DNA from: Maricaulaceae bacterium EIL42A08
GTDB taxonomy: Bacteria; Pseudomonadota; Alphaproteobacteria; Caulobacterales; Maricaulaceae
Direction: 5' to 3'
NCBI GenBank assembly: GCA_024178355.1
Contig: JAMZNZ010000001.1
Location: forward strand, 62,001 to 126,000
Length of the DNA: 64,000 nt
In this document: in pieces, positions 1-9,600 of the stretch
Numbering within the stretch: the stretch's first letter is position 1
How the letters are laid out: every line of letters begins with the position of its first letter
Made by a program: the position numbers and the translations under genes
Notes under the pieces: generated by a model
Seen by the model: only the letters and a program-made list of their open reading frames with translations
Database searches by the model: none
What the model was told of the DNA's origin: nothing

Positions 1-350
1 GCGCTATAGATCCCGAACAGCTCGCGGAGCTCACCAACGCCGTGCACCGTGGGAAACTGATCGCGCAGCGCGGCCTGGAGTGCCGCATTGTAACTGCCGC
101 GCCTCAAACTTGCCTCGCTGCCATCACCGCGGGGGTCAACCAGCTCACGCTCAAGCGTGACGGGCAAGGTCAGGCGGTGGGCGGTAAAGGCTGCCAGCGA
201 CTGGGTGAGGATTGAACCAACCAGCAACGTCAAAAACAGCACAGCAAGCGTTATCGCGGTCAGGCCATAGGCCTGAAAGCGTTGTTCAGCCCTGTGACGT
301 TGCGGCAAGCGCTCCATCACGGCGTCACGGATCGGAGCCAGCTTACTCAT
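1..350 (-). CDS. pstA: Phosphate ABC transporter permease PstA (partial, N-terminal part)
   Basis: Only the first 116 or so codons are in the window; the gene continues past the left edge. The visible part has a short basic N-terminus, one strong membrane segment (about residues 30-52, rich in L, V, T) and the start of a periplasmic region. This is the layout of alphaproteobacterial PstA proteins with the extra N-terminal domain DUF3333 ahead of the permease core. The ATG lies inside the last codons of pstC (overlap of the sequence TATGAGTAA), so the two permease subunits are probably translationally coupled. It would form the inner-membrane channel of the high-affinity phosphate importer with PstC. 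The catalytic-loop (EAA) region is outside the window, so the call rests on the N-terminus and on context. Confidence 0.85.
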   Translation of the reverse strand, partial: MSKLAPIRDAVMERLPQRHRAEQRFQAYGLTAITLAVLFLTLLVGSILTQSLAAFTAHRLTLPVTLERELVDPRGDGSEASLRRGSYNAALQAALRDQFPTVHGVGELRELFGIYS

Positions 351-2034
351 AGCGCTCTCTGAAACGCTCAACGACGCGCAGCGCGGCAATGTTCAAAAAG
401 AGCGTGAGCGCAAACAGCACAAGCGCCAGCGCGAAGGCCGAAAGCGTCTTGGCGCTTTCAAATTCCTGGTCACCGGTGATCAGCATGACAATCTGAACCG
501 TGATCGTCGTCACCGATTCAAGGGGGTTCGCCGTCAGATTGGCCCCCTGCCCGGCGGCCATGACGACGATCATCGTTTCACCGATGGCGCGGCTCACTGC
601 CAGAAGGATTGCACCGACAATGCCGGGCAAAGCTGCCGGCAAGACGACATGGCGCACCGCTTCAGACTTGGTCGCCCCCATCGCATAGGCACCGTCGCGC
701 AGGGACTGTGGCACAGCATTGATTACGTCATCAGACAGGGATGACACAAAGGGGATGATCATGATCCCCATAACCAGACCTGCCGACAAAGCGCTTTGAG
801 TGACCGCGTCCTCATAGCCCAAAAGGACCGCCGCATCGCGGATGAACGGCCCCACGGTCAAAAGGGCAAAGAAGCCATAGACCACTGTCGGAACCCCGGC
901 GAGAATCTCCAGCACCGGCTTGGCGATCGCGCGAAAGCGCGAACTGGCGTATTCCGACAGGTAAATCGCGGCGAACAACCCGACCGGCACCGCAACACAC
1001 ATGGCCACCAGCGTGATCAGAGCCGTTCCGGCAAAAAGCGGGACGGCACCAAAGGCACCGGTTTGTCCGACCTGATCCGCCCGAATGGCTATTTGTGGGC
1101 TCCACTGGAGACCGAACAGGAATTCATGGATGCGCCAGTCGATGGCAGCAAAAAACCGTATGGATTCGAACAAAAGCGACAGCACAATGCCAAGAGTTGT
1201 CAGGATCGCGATGCCGGACATGGCAAAAAGCGCGAAGGAAACCACACCTTCCAACCGGTTGCGCGCTCTGAAGGTCACCGTGATTTGGCGGCGCATCCAT
1301 GTCAGCCCCCCAAGCGCCATGGCCATGGCAAGCCCGGCGGACGACCATCGAAACATCTCGTCCCACGGCCGCATGGCATCACCGGCTGCAATGAGCGCAG
1401 AGGAATTTCGGCTGGCAAAGCCTTCGCCAAAGGCAAGCGCGCGCGCGTCGGTCAGGAACAGATCCCGGCGGTCCGGAGTGGCCCTCCAGTACTCAAAGCC
1501 AGCCCGCGCGCGATCTCCAGCCAGATTATCAGGGGCGCGCACCGCAATTGACGCCGCAATCCGGTCCTGGACTTGAGATATTTCACCCTGCAGGCGATTC
1601 AGCTCGACCGTAAGGTCTCCCAGACTGCGCTGGTAAGCGGCCACCTCGCCACCATCACGCCGAGCCTTGTCCAGTTCGCTGCGGGCAACCTGGGCATCGG
1701 CTTCAAGCTGCGCAATGGCGTCATTGAGACGGCTTAAATCAGGGTCTTGAGCCAACTGGGTGTCATAGGCCCGGATCAGCGGTGCAGCTTCACGCTCCAG
1801 CTCACCCATCGCCAGCGTGTTGACCAGGCTTGTTCCCGTCAGCCCGTAAAGGGCCAGCAATATAAGCGCAGGTACGCCGGTCCACAGCGCAAGATAATAC
1901 CCGTAATAGCTTGGCAGCGAATGCAGCTCACTCGGACGGCCAGCTGCAGCCACAAAGGCTTGGCGACGACCGACCAAATAGCCAATCGCCGTCAGCACCA
2001 GCAGCGCAAGCGCGACGTAAACCGAGATCTGCAT
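343..2034 (-). CDS. pstC: Phosphate ABC transporter permease PstC
   Basis: Inner-membrane permease subunit of the Pst phosphate importer, 563 aa. That is longer than the E. coli protein (about 320 aa) because of an N-terminal extension, as in other alphaproteobacteria. The extension has two membrane segments flanking a predicted coiled coil (about residues 100-165, rich in Q, E, L and R). The C-terminal half is the standard permease core. The EAA-type loop that contacts the ATPase is visible as DGAYAMGATKSEAVRHVVLP, followed by LPGIVGA and the final membrane helices. Its ATG has a GGAG seven bases upstream. The stop overlaps the pstA start and a Pho box lies 93 bp upstream, so phosphate-starvation control by PhoB is expected. 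Confidence 0.95.
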   Translation of the reverse strand: MQISVYVALALLVLTAIGYLVGRRQAFVAAAGRPSELHSLPSYYGYYLALWTGVPALILLALYGLTGTSLVNTLAMGELEREAAPLIRAYDTQLAQDPDLSRLNDAIAQLEADAQVARSELDKARRDGGEVAAYQRSLGDLTVELNRLQGEISQVQDRIAASIAVRAPDNLAGDRARAGFEYWRATPDRRDLFLTDARALAFGEGFASRNSSALIAAGDAMRPWDEMFRWSSAGLAMAMALGGLTWMRRQITVTFRARNRLEGVVSFALFAMSGIAILTTLGIVLSLLFESIRFFAAIDWRIHEFLFGLQWSPQIAIRADQVGQTGAFGAVPLFAGTALITLVAMCVAVPVGLFAAIYLSEYASSRFRAIAKPVLEILAGVPTVVYGFFALLTVGPFIRDAAVLLGYEDAVTQSALSAGLVMGIMIIPFVSSLSDDVINAVPQSLRDGAYAMGATKSEAVRHVVLPAALPGIVGAILLAVSRAIGETMIVVMAAGQGANLTANPLESVTTITVQIVMLITGDQEFESAKTLSAFALALVLFALTLFLNIAALRVVERFRERYE

Positions 2035-2126
2035 GTCAGCTCCAGGACGCGGGCAAAGCTATTCCACCCACGTCTGGGGGCCCCGCGTTAGACGCCGGGA
2101 AACTGCTCCGCATCAGTCACTTGGTT

Positions 2127-2144
2127 ATGACAAATTTACGACAG
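2127..2144 (-). promoter_or_regulatory. Pho box (PhoB binding site) in front of pstC
   Basis: Read on the minus strand the site is CTGTCGTAAATTTGTCAT: two 7-mers, CTGTCGT and TTGTCAT, separated by the AT-rich spacer AAAT. They repeat with the 11-bp period known for PhoB sites (consensus CTGTCAT-N4-CTGTCAT). It lies in the phoR-pstC gap, 93 bp before the pstC start and pointing toward it. This is the position expected for PhoB activation of a pst transcript separate from phoR. Confidence 0.85.
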
Positions 2145-2188
2145 TTTTGTAACATCGCCCAGTTCCGCCAGGGAAAAGCCTAACCGCC

Positions 2189-3616
2189 TCAGGCTTCATC
2201 CGTTTCAAGCGGCTGAAGCCCCTCGCTCTCACGCGGTTGCTTGGTGCCAGAGGGCACTGGAAAAAAGACGGAAAAAACCGTCCCAACGCCCGGTGCGCTT
2301 TCCACGGAAAAACCGCCGCGGTGCCGGTTTACGATGTGTTTGACGATAGCAAGGCCCAGCCCGGTCCCGGACTTTGGTCCACTCTTTTGACCATCCACCC
2401 GGAAAAAGCGCTCCGCCAGACGGGGAAGGTAGCGCCGCTCTATTCCAGCCCCTTCATCGCGCACCCGCACGACACCATAGCGCTGATCGGGGTTGAGCGT
2501 TGGCGATGTCAAAGTGATACGCCCTGAATCCGGGGTCAGCCGCTCCCGCGCCTGCTCGGCCGAGTCGCGGGTGCGATCATCAAAGACGCAAACGCAAATC
2601 GTGGAACCATCCGGGGAATATTTGATCGCGTTACCAATCAGGTTTTCGACAACTTCAAACAGCTGGTCATGGTCCCCCTGGACCGTTGCGGTATTGGCGC
2701 ACTCGTCAATGTCGAGCGTGATGCGCCGGTCACGCGCGACCGGGCTCAGCGATTCCACGACTTCCCTGACCAGGCTTGAAAGTTCAACGGCACCCGTCGG
2801 GGCGACATGCTCATTCATTTCGACCCGGGACAGCGACAAAAGATCGTTGATCAGTCGGCGCATTCGATCCGTCTGGACCTGCATAATGCCAAGGAAGCGA
2901 TCACGCGCCTCTTCGTCATCGCGTGCTGGACCGCTCAGCGTTTCGATGAAACCAGACAGGGATGCCAGCGGCGTGCGCAATTCATGGCTCGCATTTGCAA
3001 GAAAGTCCGCACGCATGCGCTCGGCGCGTTTGGACGACGTGTCATCTGCAAGCACGATCATCGCCCTGAACGGCATAGGGCCCGCCACATCCAGCCGGAT
3101 CGGCTCGACAAAAGCGCGAACGTGGCTCTCCAGCGGAGCGACAGTGGAGTACTCAACCGACGCCCCCTTTTCACCTCTCAAAGCAGCGCTGACCGCTTCG
3201 AGAACACGCGGCTGCCGAAGCACAGTTGAAAGCAGGCCTCGCTCAGCGCCCAGCCCCAGAAAACTGCGCGCCGCAGGATTAGCACGTTCAATGCGCCCAC
3301 CCGGCCCAACCAGCAAGATCGGAATCGGCAGCCGTTCAATCATCAACTCACTGGAATCTGGCCCGGTCTCCCGCATGACCTGCGGTACCGTCGCAGCGGG
3401 TTTCGCATCGGCTCCGCCTTGCGCGGTCAGATAATAGACCAGCCCCAACGCGGCGAAGGCGAGACCACTGAATACAAACGCAACCAGTGTTAGCTCACCA
3501 CTCATGGCCAGGACACACATGACTGCGAGCCCCAGAAGCACGACGAAAACGACGTCGCGCCTGCGCACGCGGTCAGCCCCGGAAGGCTGCGGGCGGGAAT
3601 CGGGTTGCTGGCTCAT
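2189..3616 (-). CDS. phoR: Phosphate regulon sensor histidine kinase PhoR
   Basis: Membrane histidine kinase that phosphorylates PhoB under phosphate limitation. Two hydrophobic helices near the N-terminus (about residues 20-65) are followed by a PAS-like region, a HisKA domain with H-box FLANASHELRTPLASL (His211 from this start) and a HATPase domain with N-box NLIGNAIKYS and G-boxes RDEGAGI and GTGLGLAIVKH. The first ATG in frame is at 3631, but that codon sits inside a pair of CTGTCA half-sites. I prefer the ATG at 3616 (MSQQPDS), giving 475 aa; neither start has a strong Shine-Dalgarno sequence. Position upstream of pstC-pstA on the same strand fits the usual alphaproteobacterial phoR-pst order; phoB would lie beyond pstA outside the window. 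Confidence 0.93.
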   Translation of the reverse strand: MSQQPDSRPQPSGADRVRRRDVVFVVLLGLAVMCVLAMSGELTLVAFVFSGLAFAALGLVYYLTAQGGADAKPAATVPQVMRETGPDSSELMIERLPIPILLVGPGGRIERANPAARSFLGLGAERGLLSTVLRQPRVLEAVSAALRGEKGASVEYSTVAPLESHVRAFVEPIRLDVAGPMPFRAMIVLADDTSSKRAERMRADFLANASHELRTPLASLSGFIETLSGPARDDEEARDRFLGIMQVQTDRMRRLINDLLSLSRVEMNEHVAPTGAVELSSLVREVVESLSPVARDRRITLDIDECANTATVQGDHDQLFEVVENLIGNAIKYSPDGSTICVCVFDDRTRDSAEQARERLTPDSGRITLTSPTLNPDQRYGVVRVRDEGAGIERRYLPRLAERFFRVDGQKSGPKSGTGLGLAIVKHIVNRHRGGFSVESAPGVGTVFSVFFPVPSGTKQPRESEGLQPLETDEA

Positions 3617-3629
3617 GCCGGTGCCTACC

Positions 3630-3644
3630 ATGACAGTGTGACAG
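3630..3644 (-). promoter_or_regulatory. Possible second PhoB half-site pair at the phoR start
   Basis: On the minus strand CTGTCAC and CTGTCAT occur with one base between them, so the period is 8 bp and not the canonical 11 bp. Each half-site matches the PhoB heptamer well but the spacing is wrong for a normal Pho box. It overlaps the upstream ATG candidate of phoR, which is part of the reason to prefer the downstream start. Confidence 0.3.
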
Positions 3645-3919
3645 TGCTATTGCCAGCGGCGTCATCGAGCCCGGCCTGTGTGAAGTCAACCCGAAGCTTT
3701 CTTCACAGTCATGCATCCGGTTGCCCTCGGCCATGCATCCTTATGGGTATACGCACCCGCAAGGGGGACGTAGTGGAATGTTACAGGGACCCGAACGCTA
3801 TATGAATTTTCTGTAATTCGAGAAAAATTTGTCGTTTTTCGATAAGTTTTGATTGACTTTCAAGAAGCCCCTAGTAGTTTGCGGTCAATTGTTGAACTAT
3901 CCGATTGGAGCGTAAGAAC

Positions 3920-5302
3920 GTGCTTCGCCGAGTTTCGCCTTTCATTGCCGTTATTTGTGTTGCGGCCTGCACCCCGAACCCGTCGCTGGATGCGACGGCT
4001 CCGCTGGCGACGCCAGCCGGGTTCACCGCCCTGACGGCAGAGACCGGCCCGTCCGCTTCCGATTGGGTTGTCGGCTTTGGTGACCCCCGCCTGTCGCTTT
4101 TGGTGGCTGAAGCGCTGGATGCCAACCCGACGGTCCTGGCGTCTCGCGCCAGCCTTGATGCGGCCGAGGCCAGCGCTCGCTCTTCAAATGCGAGCCGCCT
4201 GCCGACTCTCGACGCCGGCTTTGGCGTGACCGAGCGTGACGGCGGCGCCCAGTCGGGTACGTCTTATTCGCTGGGCCTTGAAGCGGCCTGGCAGGCCGAC
4301 ATCTGGGGCCGCCTTCGTGACAATGCCCGCGCTGGCTCACTCAGTGCAGAAGCGGCTCGCGCGGACTGGTATGGGGCCCGCCTCTCAATTGCAGCTGCCA
4401 CAGCACGCGCCTGGTATGCCCTGAACGAAGCCGCGCTCCAGACCGAGCTGGCCCGCCAGGATGTAGACACCCGCAGCCGCCAGCTGGAAATCGTTGTGCG
4501 CCGCTTTAATCGCGGGGTTTCACGGTCGTCTGACGTGCGCACCGCCCGTTCAGCGCTTGCCTCCAGCCAGGCTAACCTGGCGTCACGCGAGCAGATCGAA
4601 GCAGCTGCCTCTCGCACCCTTGAAACCCTTCTGGGCAACTATCCCGCAGGTGCGATCACCGGCGACGCTGGTTTGCCTGAGCTGGATGCGGTGCCGAACC
4701 CGGGTTCTCCTGAAGCCCTCTTTGAGCGCCGCCCGGACCTGATCGCCGCATCTGCGCGTCTGGCCTCTGCGGGCTTCTCAGCTGAGGCCGCTCGCAAAGC
4801 GCTCTACCCGAGCCTGCGCCTGAGCGGCTCGACGAGCGATGGCGGCATTAATCTGGAAGATGCTTTTGATCTTGATGGTCTGGTCAGCTCTATCGCAGCA
4901 AACCTGACCGCTCCGATCTTTCGCGGCGGCGCGTTACGCGCCGAACGGGATCGGGCAGCCGCCAATGCTGAGCGACTGGCAGCGCTTTATGTCGACGCTG
5001 CGCTGACTGCGCTGCGTGAGACCGAGAACGCCATCGACGCTGATGCCCGCCTGGCGGTTCGTGTGGAAGCGCTGACGCGCGCCGTCACCGAAGCCGAAGA
5101 GGCGCTGGAGCTGGTGGAACGCCAGTACGCATCCGGTGTCGCAACAATTTTTGAACTGATCGACGCCCAGTCGCGTCTGATCAATGCAAACGCACAGCTG
5201 ATCACAGCGCGTGCAGATCGTGTGGACAACCGCGTCGCCCTTCATTTGGCGATTGCCGGGGACTTCGCAGCAGGCGGCGGCATCGCGCCGGACGCTCAAT
5301 AA
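3920..5302 (+). CDS. RND efflux outer-membrane factor lipoprotein (NodT/TolC-like)
   Basis: Outer-membrane channel of a tripartite efflux pump. The N-terminus has a short lipoprotein signal with lipobox VAAC (cysteine about residue 16), then two repeats of the OEP coiled-coil domain typical of NodT-type factors, with motifs such as FERRPDLIAASARL and alpha-helical stretches rich in A, E and R. The frame opens at a TTG at 3905. I prefer GTG at 3920 because a GGAG at 3907-3910 sits nine bases before it and the lipoprotein signal then starts directly with LRR; this gives 460 aa. It is the first gene of a three-gene operon with the adaptor and the pump. No regulator gene is adjacent. The 3632-3904 gap upstream is AT-rich and contains a TTGACT at 3853 but no good -10 partner. 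Confidence 0.92.
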   Translation: MLRRVSPFIAVICVAACTPNPSLDATAPLATPAGFTALTAETGPSASDWVVGFGDPRLSLLVAEALDANPTVLASRASLDAAEASARSSNASRLPTLDAGFGVTERDGGAQSGTSYSLGLEAAWQADIWGRLRDNARAGSLSAEAARADWYGARLSIAAATARAWYALNEAALQTELARQDVDTRSRQLEIVVRRFNRGVSRSSDVRTARSALASSQANLASREQIEAAASRTLETLLGNYPAGAITGDAGLPELDAVPNPGSPEALFERRPDLIAASARLASAGFSAEAARKALYPSLRLSGSTSDGGINLEDAFDLDGLVSSIAANLTAPIFRGGALRAERDRAAANAERLAALYVDAALTALRETENAIDADARLAVRVEALTRAVTEAEEALELVERQYASGVATIFELIDAQSRLINANAQLITARADRVDNRVALHLAIAGDFAAGGGIAPDAQ

Positions 5303-5314
5303 ACTCAGCAAAGA

Positions 5315-5329
5315 GCCGGTCGAACCGGC
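5315..5329 (+). other. Small intercistronic hairpin
   Basis: GCCGGT-CGA-ACCGGC is a perfect 6-bp stem with a 3-nt loop, just after the outer-membrane-factor stop and before the adaptor gene. No T-run follows, so it is more likely an RNA-stability or processing element than a terminator. Confidence 0.4.
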
Positions 5330-5356
5330 CAAGGGACAGAAAAATAGAGGTTGGTC

Positions 5357-6625
5357 ATGAATATTGGTCGGATAATCTTAAGCAGCATTCTGGTGGTTGG
5401 CGTCGTCGCCGTCATCGGCGGTGTCGTGGTTGGACTCGCCGCAACGGCAGCTCAGCCAGAACGTCAGGAAGTGGTGCCTCGCCCCACTGCCGTTTTTGTT
5501 ACAGAAGCTGAGCCTACCCCCATCCAGCTTGCTGTTCGCACGCAGGGCGAAGTCACCCCGCTCACCGAGATCGACCTGGTTTCCCAGGTATCCGGCCGGA
5601 TCACTTACGTGAACCCGAGCTTCGTCAACGGTGGCTTCTTTGAGGCTGGCGAGACGCTGGTACAGCTGGAAGACGCAGACTATCGCCTCGCCGTGACCCG
5701 CGCCTCGGCTCTGGTTGCCCAGCGCCGTCAGCAGCTTATCCGTGAGCAGGCTGAAGCCGAGCTGGCCCGTGAAGAGTGGGAAGCTCTGGGTGACGGTGAG
5801 GCCAGCGCGCTGACCCTGCGTCAGCCGCAAATGGCAGAAGCCGAGGCTCAACTGGCTGCCGCTCAGGCGAGCCTTGATGAAGCCCGGCTGAACCTCGCTC
5901 GCACTCGCATCTCGGCACCGTTCGATGGCCGCGTGCGCACCAAAGGTGCCGATGTTGGCCAGTTTGTTGGACCGGGCGCGCGTTTGGGCCGCGTCTTCTC
6001 CACCGACCGTGTTGAGGTTCGACTGCCGCTGACCAATAGCGAGCTGGCAACCCTGGCCATGCCCTTGGCTTACCAGGCCAATGCGAATGATCGCGGTCCG
6101 CTGGTGCAGCTGAGCGCTTCTCTGGCTGGCGAGACGCGTGTCTGGGAAGGCCGCGTGGTCCGCACCGACAGCGCAATCGATCCGCAGACCCGCACCATGA
6201 GCGCCATTGTTGAAGTGGATGACCCCTATGGTGCAGCAGCCGAAGCCGCCGGCGCACCGCTGGCAGTGGGCCTGTTCGTGAATGCCGAGATTGAAGGCCG
6301 CTCGATCGACTATGCTTACTCTCTGCCGCGCAGCGCTCTGCGTGGCTCGTCGCAAATGTTTGTGGCAGAGCTTGATGGCACCTTGTCGATCCGCAACGTC
6401 ACCGTGGCTGACTCCAGCGCTGAACGCGTGATCGTCACCTCCGGTATCGAAGCCGGTGAGCGTGTGGTGACCTCGCCGCTGCGTGGTGCTGCGAACGGCA
6501 TGCTGATCCGGGCCTTGGGCCCCGACGGTGAGCCGCTCGACCCTGAGCCCGAAGCTGAAGAAGACGCCGAAGCCGAAGACGAGGTTGAAGCCATCGCTTC
6601 GCAGGCCGGGGCGCGCACTCGCTAA
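5357..6625 (+). CDS. RND efflux periplasmic adaptor (membrane fusion protein)
   Basis: Links the inner-membrane pump to the outer-membrane channel. An N-terminal membrane anchor (about residues 5-28) precedes a barrel-sandwich lipoyl-like half with the phrase LVQLEDADYRLAV, a helical hairpin (about 110-180), the returning half ARTRISAPFDGRVR, a beta-barrel domain, and a very acidic C-terminal tail (DPEPEAEEDAEAEDEVE). The ATG at 5357 has AGAGG six bases before it; an in-frame TTG at 5351 lies inside that ribosome-binding region and is unlikely. Second gene of the efflux operon. The acidic tail is not typical of AcrA and may be a local feature of this lineage. Confidence 0.93.
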   Translation: MNIGRIILSSILVVGVVAVIGGVVVGLAATAAQPERQEVVPRPTAVFVTEAEPTPIQLAVRTQGEVTPLTEIDLVSQVSGRITYVNPSFVNGGFFEAGETLVQLEDADYRLAVTRASALVAQRRQQLIREQAEAELAREEWEALGDGEASALTLRQPQMAEAEAQLAAAQASLDEARLNLARTRISAPFDGRVRTKGADVGQFVGPGARLGRVFSTDRVEVRLPLTNSELATLAMPLAYQANANDRGPLVQLSASLAGETRVWEGRVVRTDSAIDPQTRTMSAIVEVDDPYGAAAEAAGAPLAVGLFVNAEIEGRSIDYAYSLPRSALRGSSQMFVAELDGTLSIRNVTVADSSAERVIVTSGIEAGERVVTSPLRGAANGMLIRALGPDGEPLDPEPEAEEDAEAEDEVEAIASQAGARTR

Positions 6626-6656
6626 GAGTGCCGCCTGAGACACGGGAGAGACCAAA

Positions 6657-9600
6657 ATGGTCCAACGTCCAGACGAACAAGAACATCGCGGCATCCTGGC
6701 CTGGTGGGCCAAGAATTCAGTAGCGGCGAACCTTCTGATGATCATCGCCCTGATTGGCGGCGTCGTCGGCTTCTTCTCAATGCAGCGGGAAAACAACCCC
6801 GGTGCTGTCTTCCCGGGCGCATCGATCAACGTCGCCTGGCCGGGCGCTTCGCCTCAGGAAATCGAAGAACAGATCATCGTGCGTATCGAGGAGGCTCTGT
6901 CCGACCTTGATGGCGTCGACGAGCTTACCGCTGCAGCCCGCGAGGGCAGTGGCTCGGTATGGGTCTCTGGCGAGCCGGTGCTGGATGCCAATGAGTTCGT
7001 GAACGAGATCAAGCTGCGCGTGGACTCGATCAATAACCTGCCGCGTGAAGCCTTCCGGCCTCAGGTCAATCGCTGGCAGAACTCTGATCAGATCGCAGGC
7101 TTTGCCCTACATGGCGAAATTCCTCGCCGCGACCTGCAGCGTATCGCTCGCGAGATCCGCAATGAGATCGCTGCCACCATCCCGGACGTGTCTCTCGTGG
7201 ACATGATGGGGACGCTGTCTGAAGAGGTCTCGATTGAGGTGTCTGAAGAGGCCATGCGTCGCTATGGCGTGACCTTTACCGACATCTCGCGCGCCATCTC
7301 CACCTCCTCGATGAACACCTCGGCCGGTTCGGTTCGCTCAGCTGTTGGCGATGTTCGCATCACCGCACGTGAGCTGGCCGACACCGCCCAGGACTTTGAG
7401 AACATCATCATTCGCCAGACCCCTGGCGGGGGTGCTGTGCGGGTTGGCGATGTGGCGACGGTCAATGACGGCCTGTCCGATTTCAATCTGAACGCCACGT
7501 TTAATGGCGAGCAGATGGTGATCATCGCCGTGCGCTCGACGGGCAACTCGGACATCATTGATGTTTCCAACGCGCTGAAAGCCTACGCCGCTGAGAAGAA
7601 CGAAGAACTGCCCTCCACAGTCCGCCTGTCGGAATGGTGGGACGGCGCTGACCAGTTCAACTCCCAGCTGACCGTGATCGGCAGCTCCGCGCTTCTGGGC
7701 CTGGCCCTGGTGCTGGGCATCCTGGTGCTCTTCCTGCGCCCGATCGTGGCCTTCTGGGTGACCATCGGTATCGCAACCGCTTTTGCCGGTGCCTTCATGA
7801 TCCTGCCCATGATGGGCGTGACACTGAACTTCCTGTCGCTGTTTGCCTTCCTGATCGTGATCGGGGTGGTCGTGGACGACGCCATCATCGTGGGTGAGAA
7901 TATTCACGCCCGTGTTGAACGCGGCGAGCATGGCATCACTGCCGCTGTGGTGGGCACGCAGATGGTGGCCAAGCCGGTCATCTTCGCCGTAATCACCACC
8001 ATGATGGCCTTTGCTCCATGGATGCTGCTCACTGGCCCGACGGTGCAGTTCACCGCCCAGATTTCGCTGGTCGTGATTGCGGCCCTCATCTTCTCACTGA
8101 TTGAAGCCCTGCTGATCCTGCCGGCTCACCTGGCCCATATCGGTCCGCAGAAGACGACGGGCATCTTCGGTCCCTTCGTGCGCTTCCAGAACATGCTGGC
8201 TGGCAGCCTGCTGACCTTTGCCCGCGTGGTGTACGCACCAATCCTCGCCTTTGCGATCCGCCAGCGCTACGCCACCTTCCTGTCCTTCATCGGCATGTTC
8301 GTGATTGCCGTAGCCCTGATGGCGACAGGCCGGGTTGGCTTCTCCTTCATGCCGCAGATTGAAAGCGATCTGATCCGCGTGAACATCCAGCTGGCTGAGG
8401 GCACGCCCTGGTCTCGCACCGACGAGATCCGCGCCCGCCTTGATGAAGCAGAGCTGGAAGTCCAGCAGGCCTATCGTGAGGAATTCCCCGGCGAGATTGA
8501 TATGATCCGCAGCCGCTCGACGCTGGCCACTGATGGTTCGGTACGTGCGTGGATCAATATCGCTCCGCCAGAGAACCGTCCCGGTCGCACGCCGACCGCA
8601 GACGTGGCACAGCGCATCCGTGATGCCCTGGGCCCAATCCCGGACGCTGAGGAAATCCGCTTCGATGCCACGATCAACGACAATGGCCCGGCCATTCAGT
8701 TTGCGATCAATCACCCGGACCTTGATGTCCTGCGTGCGGCCTCAGCTGAACTGCAGGACTATCTTCGCCAGTACGAGACCGCCTACGACATCGTGGACAA
8801 TCTGCAGTCTTCGGCTGACGAGCTTCAGCTGACTCTGCGTCCTGACGCTCAGGCTCTGGGCCTGACCCTGGCTGACGTCACCACCCAGCTTCGCCAGGCC
8901 TTCTATGGCCAGGAAGTCCAGCGTCTGCCCCGTGGCGGCGAGGATGTGCGGGTGATGGTGCGGTATCCGCGTGAAGCCCGGAACAGCCTGGATGCGGTGA
9001 ACAATATCCGTATCCGCACTGCCGATGGCCGTGAAGTGCCGCTAGCCTCTGTGGCCGAGGCGCGCTTTGCCCCGGGTATCAACCGGATCAACCGCCGCGA
9101 ACGCCAGCGCACCGTGACCGTCAGTGCTGAGCTGACCGATCGGGATGTGGCCCCGACCATCCGTCAGGACCTGGAAGAAAACTTCTTCCCTGAGTGGCGT
9201 GAGCGTTATCCGGGCATCTCCACCGGTGCCATCGGCGAAGCTGAAGGCCAGGCGGAGTTCATGCAGGAGATTGTCGGTCTGCAGCTGATCATGTTCGGCA
9301 TGATGTATGTGCTGCTGGCGATTGCCTTCCGCTCCTACTTCCAGCCTATCGCCATCATGTCGGCCATCTGGTTCGCCTTTGCTGGTGCCGTATTTGGTCA
9401 CGCCCTTCTGGGTATACCGCTGGCCCTGTTCTCCTTCTTCGGAATGGGTGCAGCCGCCGGTATCGTGATCAACGACAACCTGGTGCTGGTGGACTTTGTG
9501 AACCGGCTGCGCGAACGCGGCGTCGGGGCTTTCCAGGCTCTGGTTGACGCGGGCGTCCAGCGCTTCCGTCCGATCTTGCTGACGACGGTCACCACCTTCA

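Noticed and set aside
5378-6829. 483-codon minus-strand open frame
   Set aside because: Antisense to the efflux adaptor and pump start; no recognisable domain.
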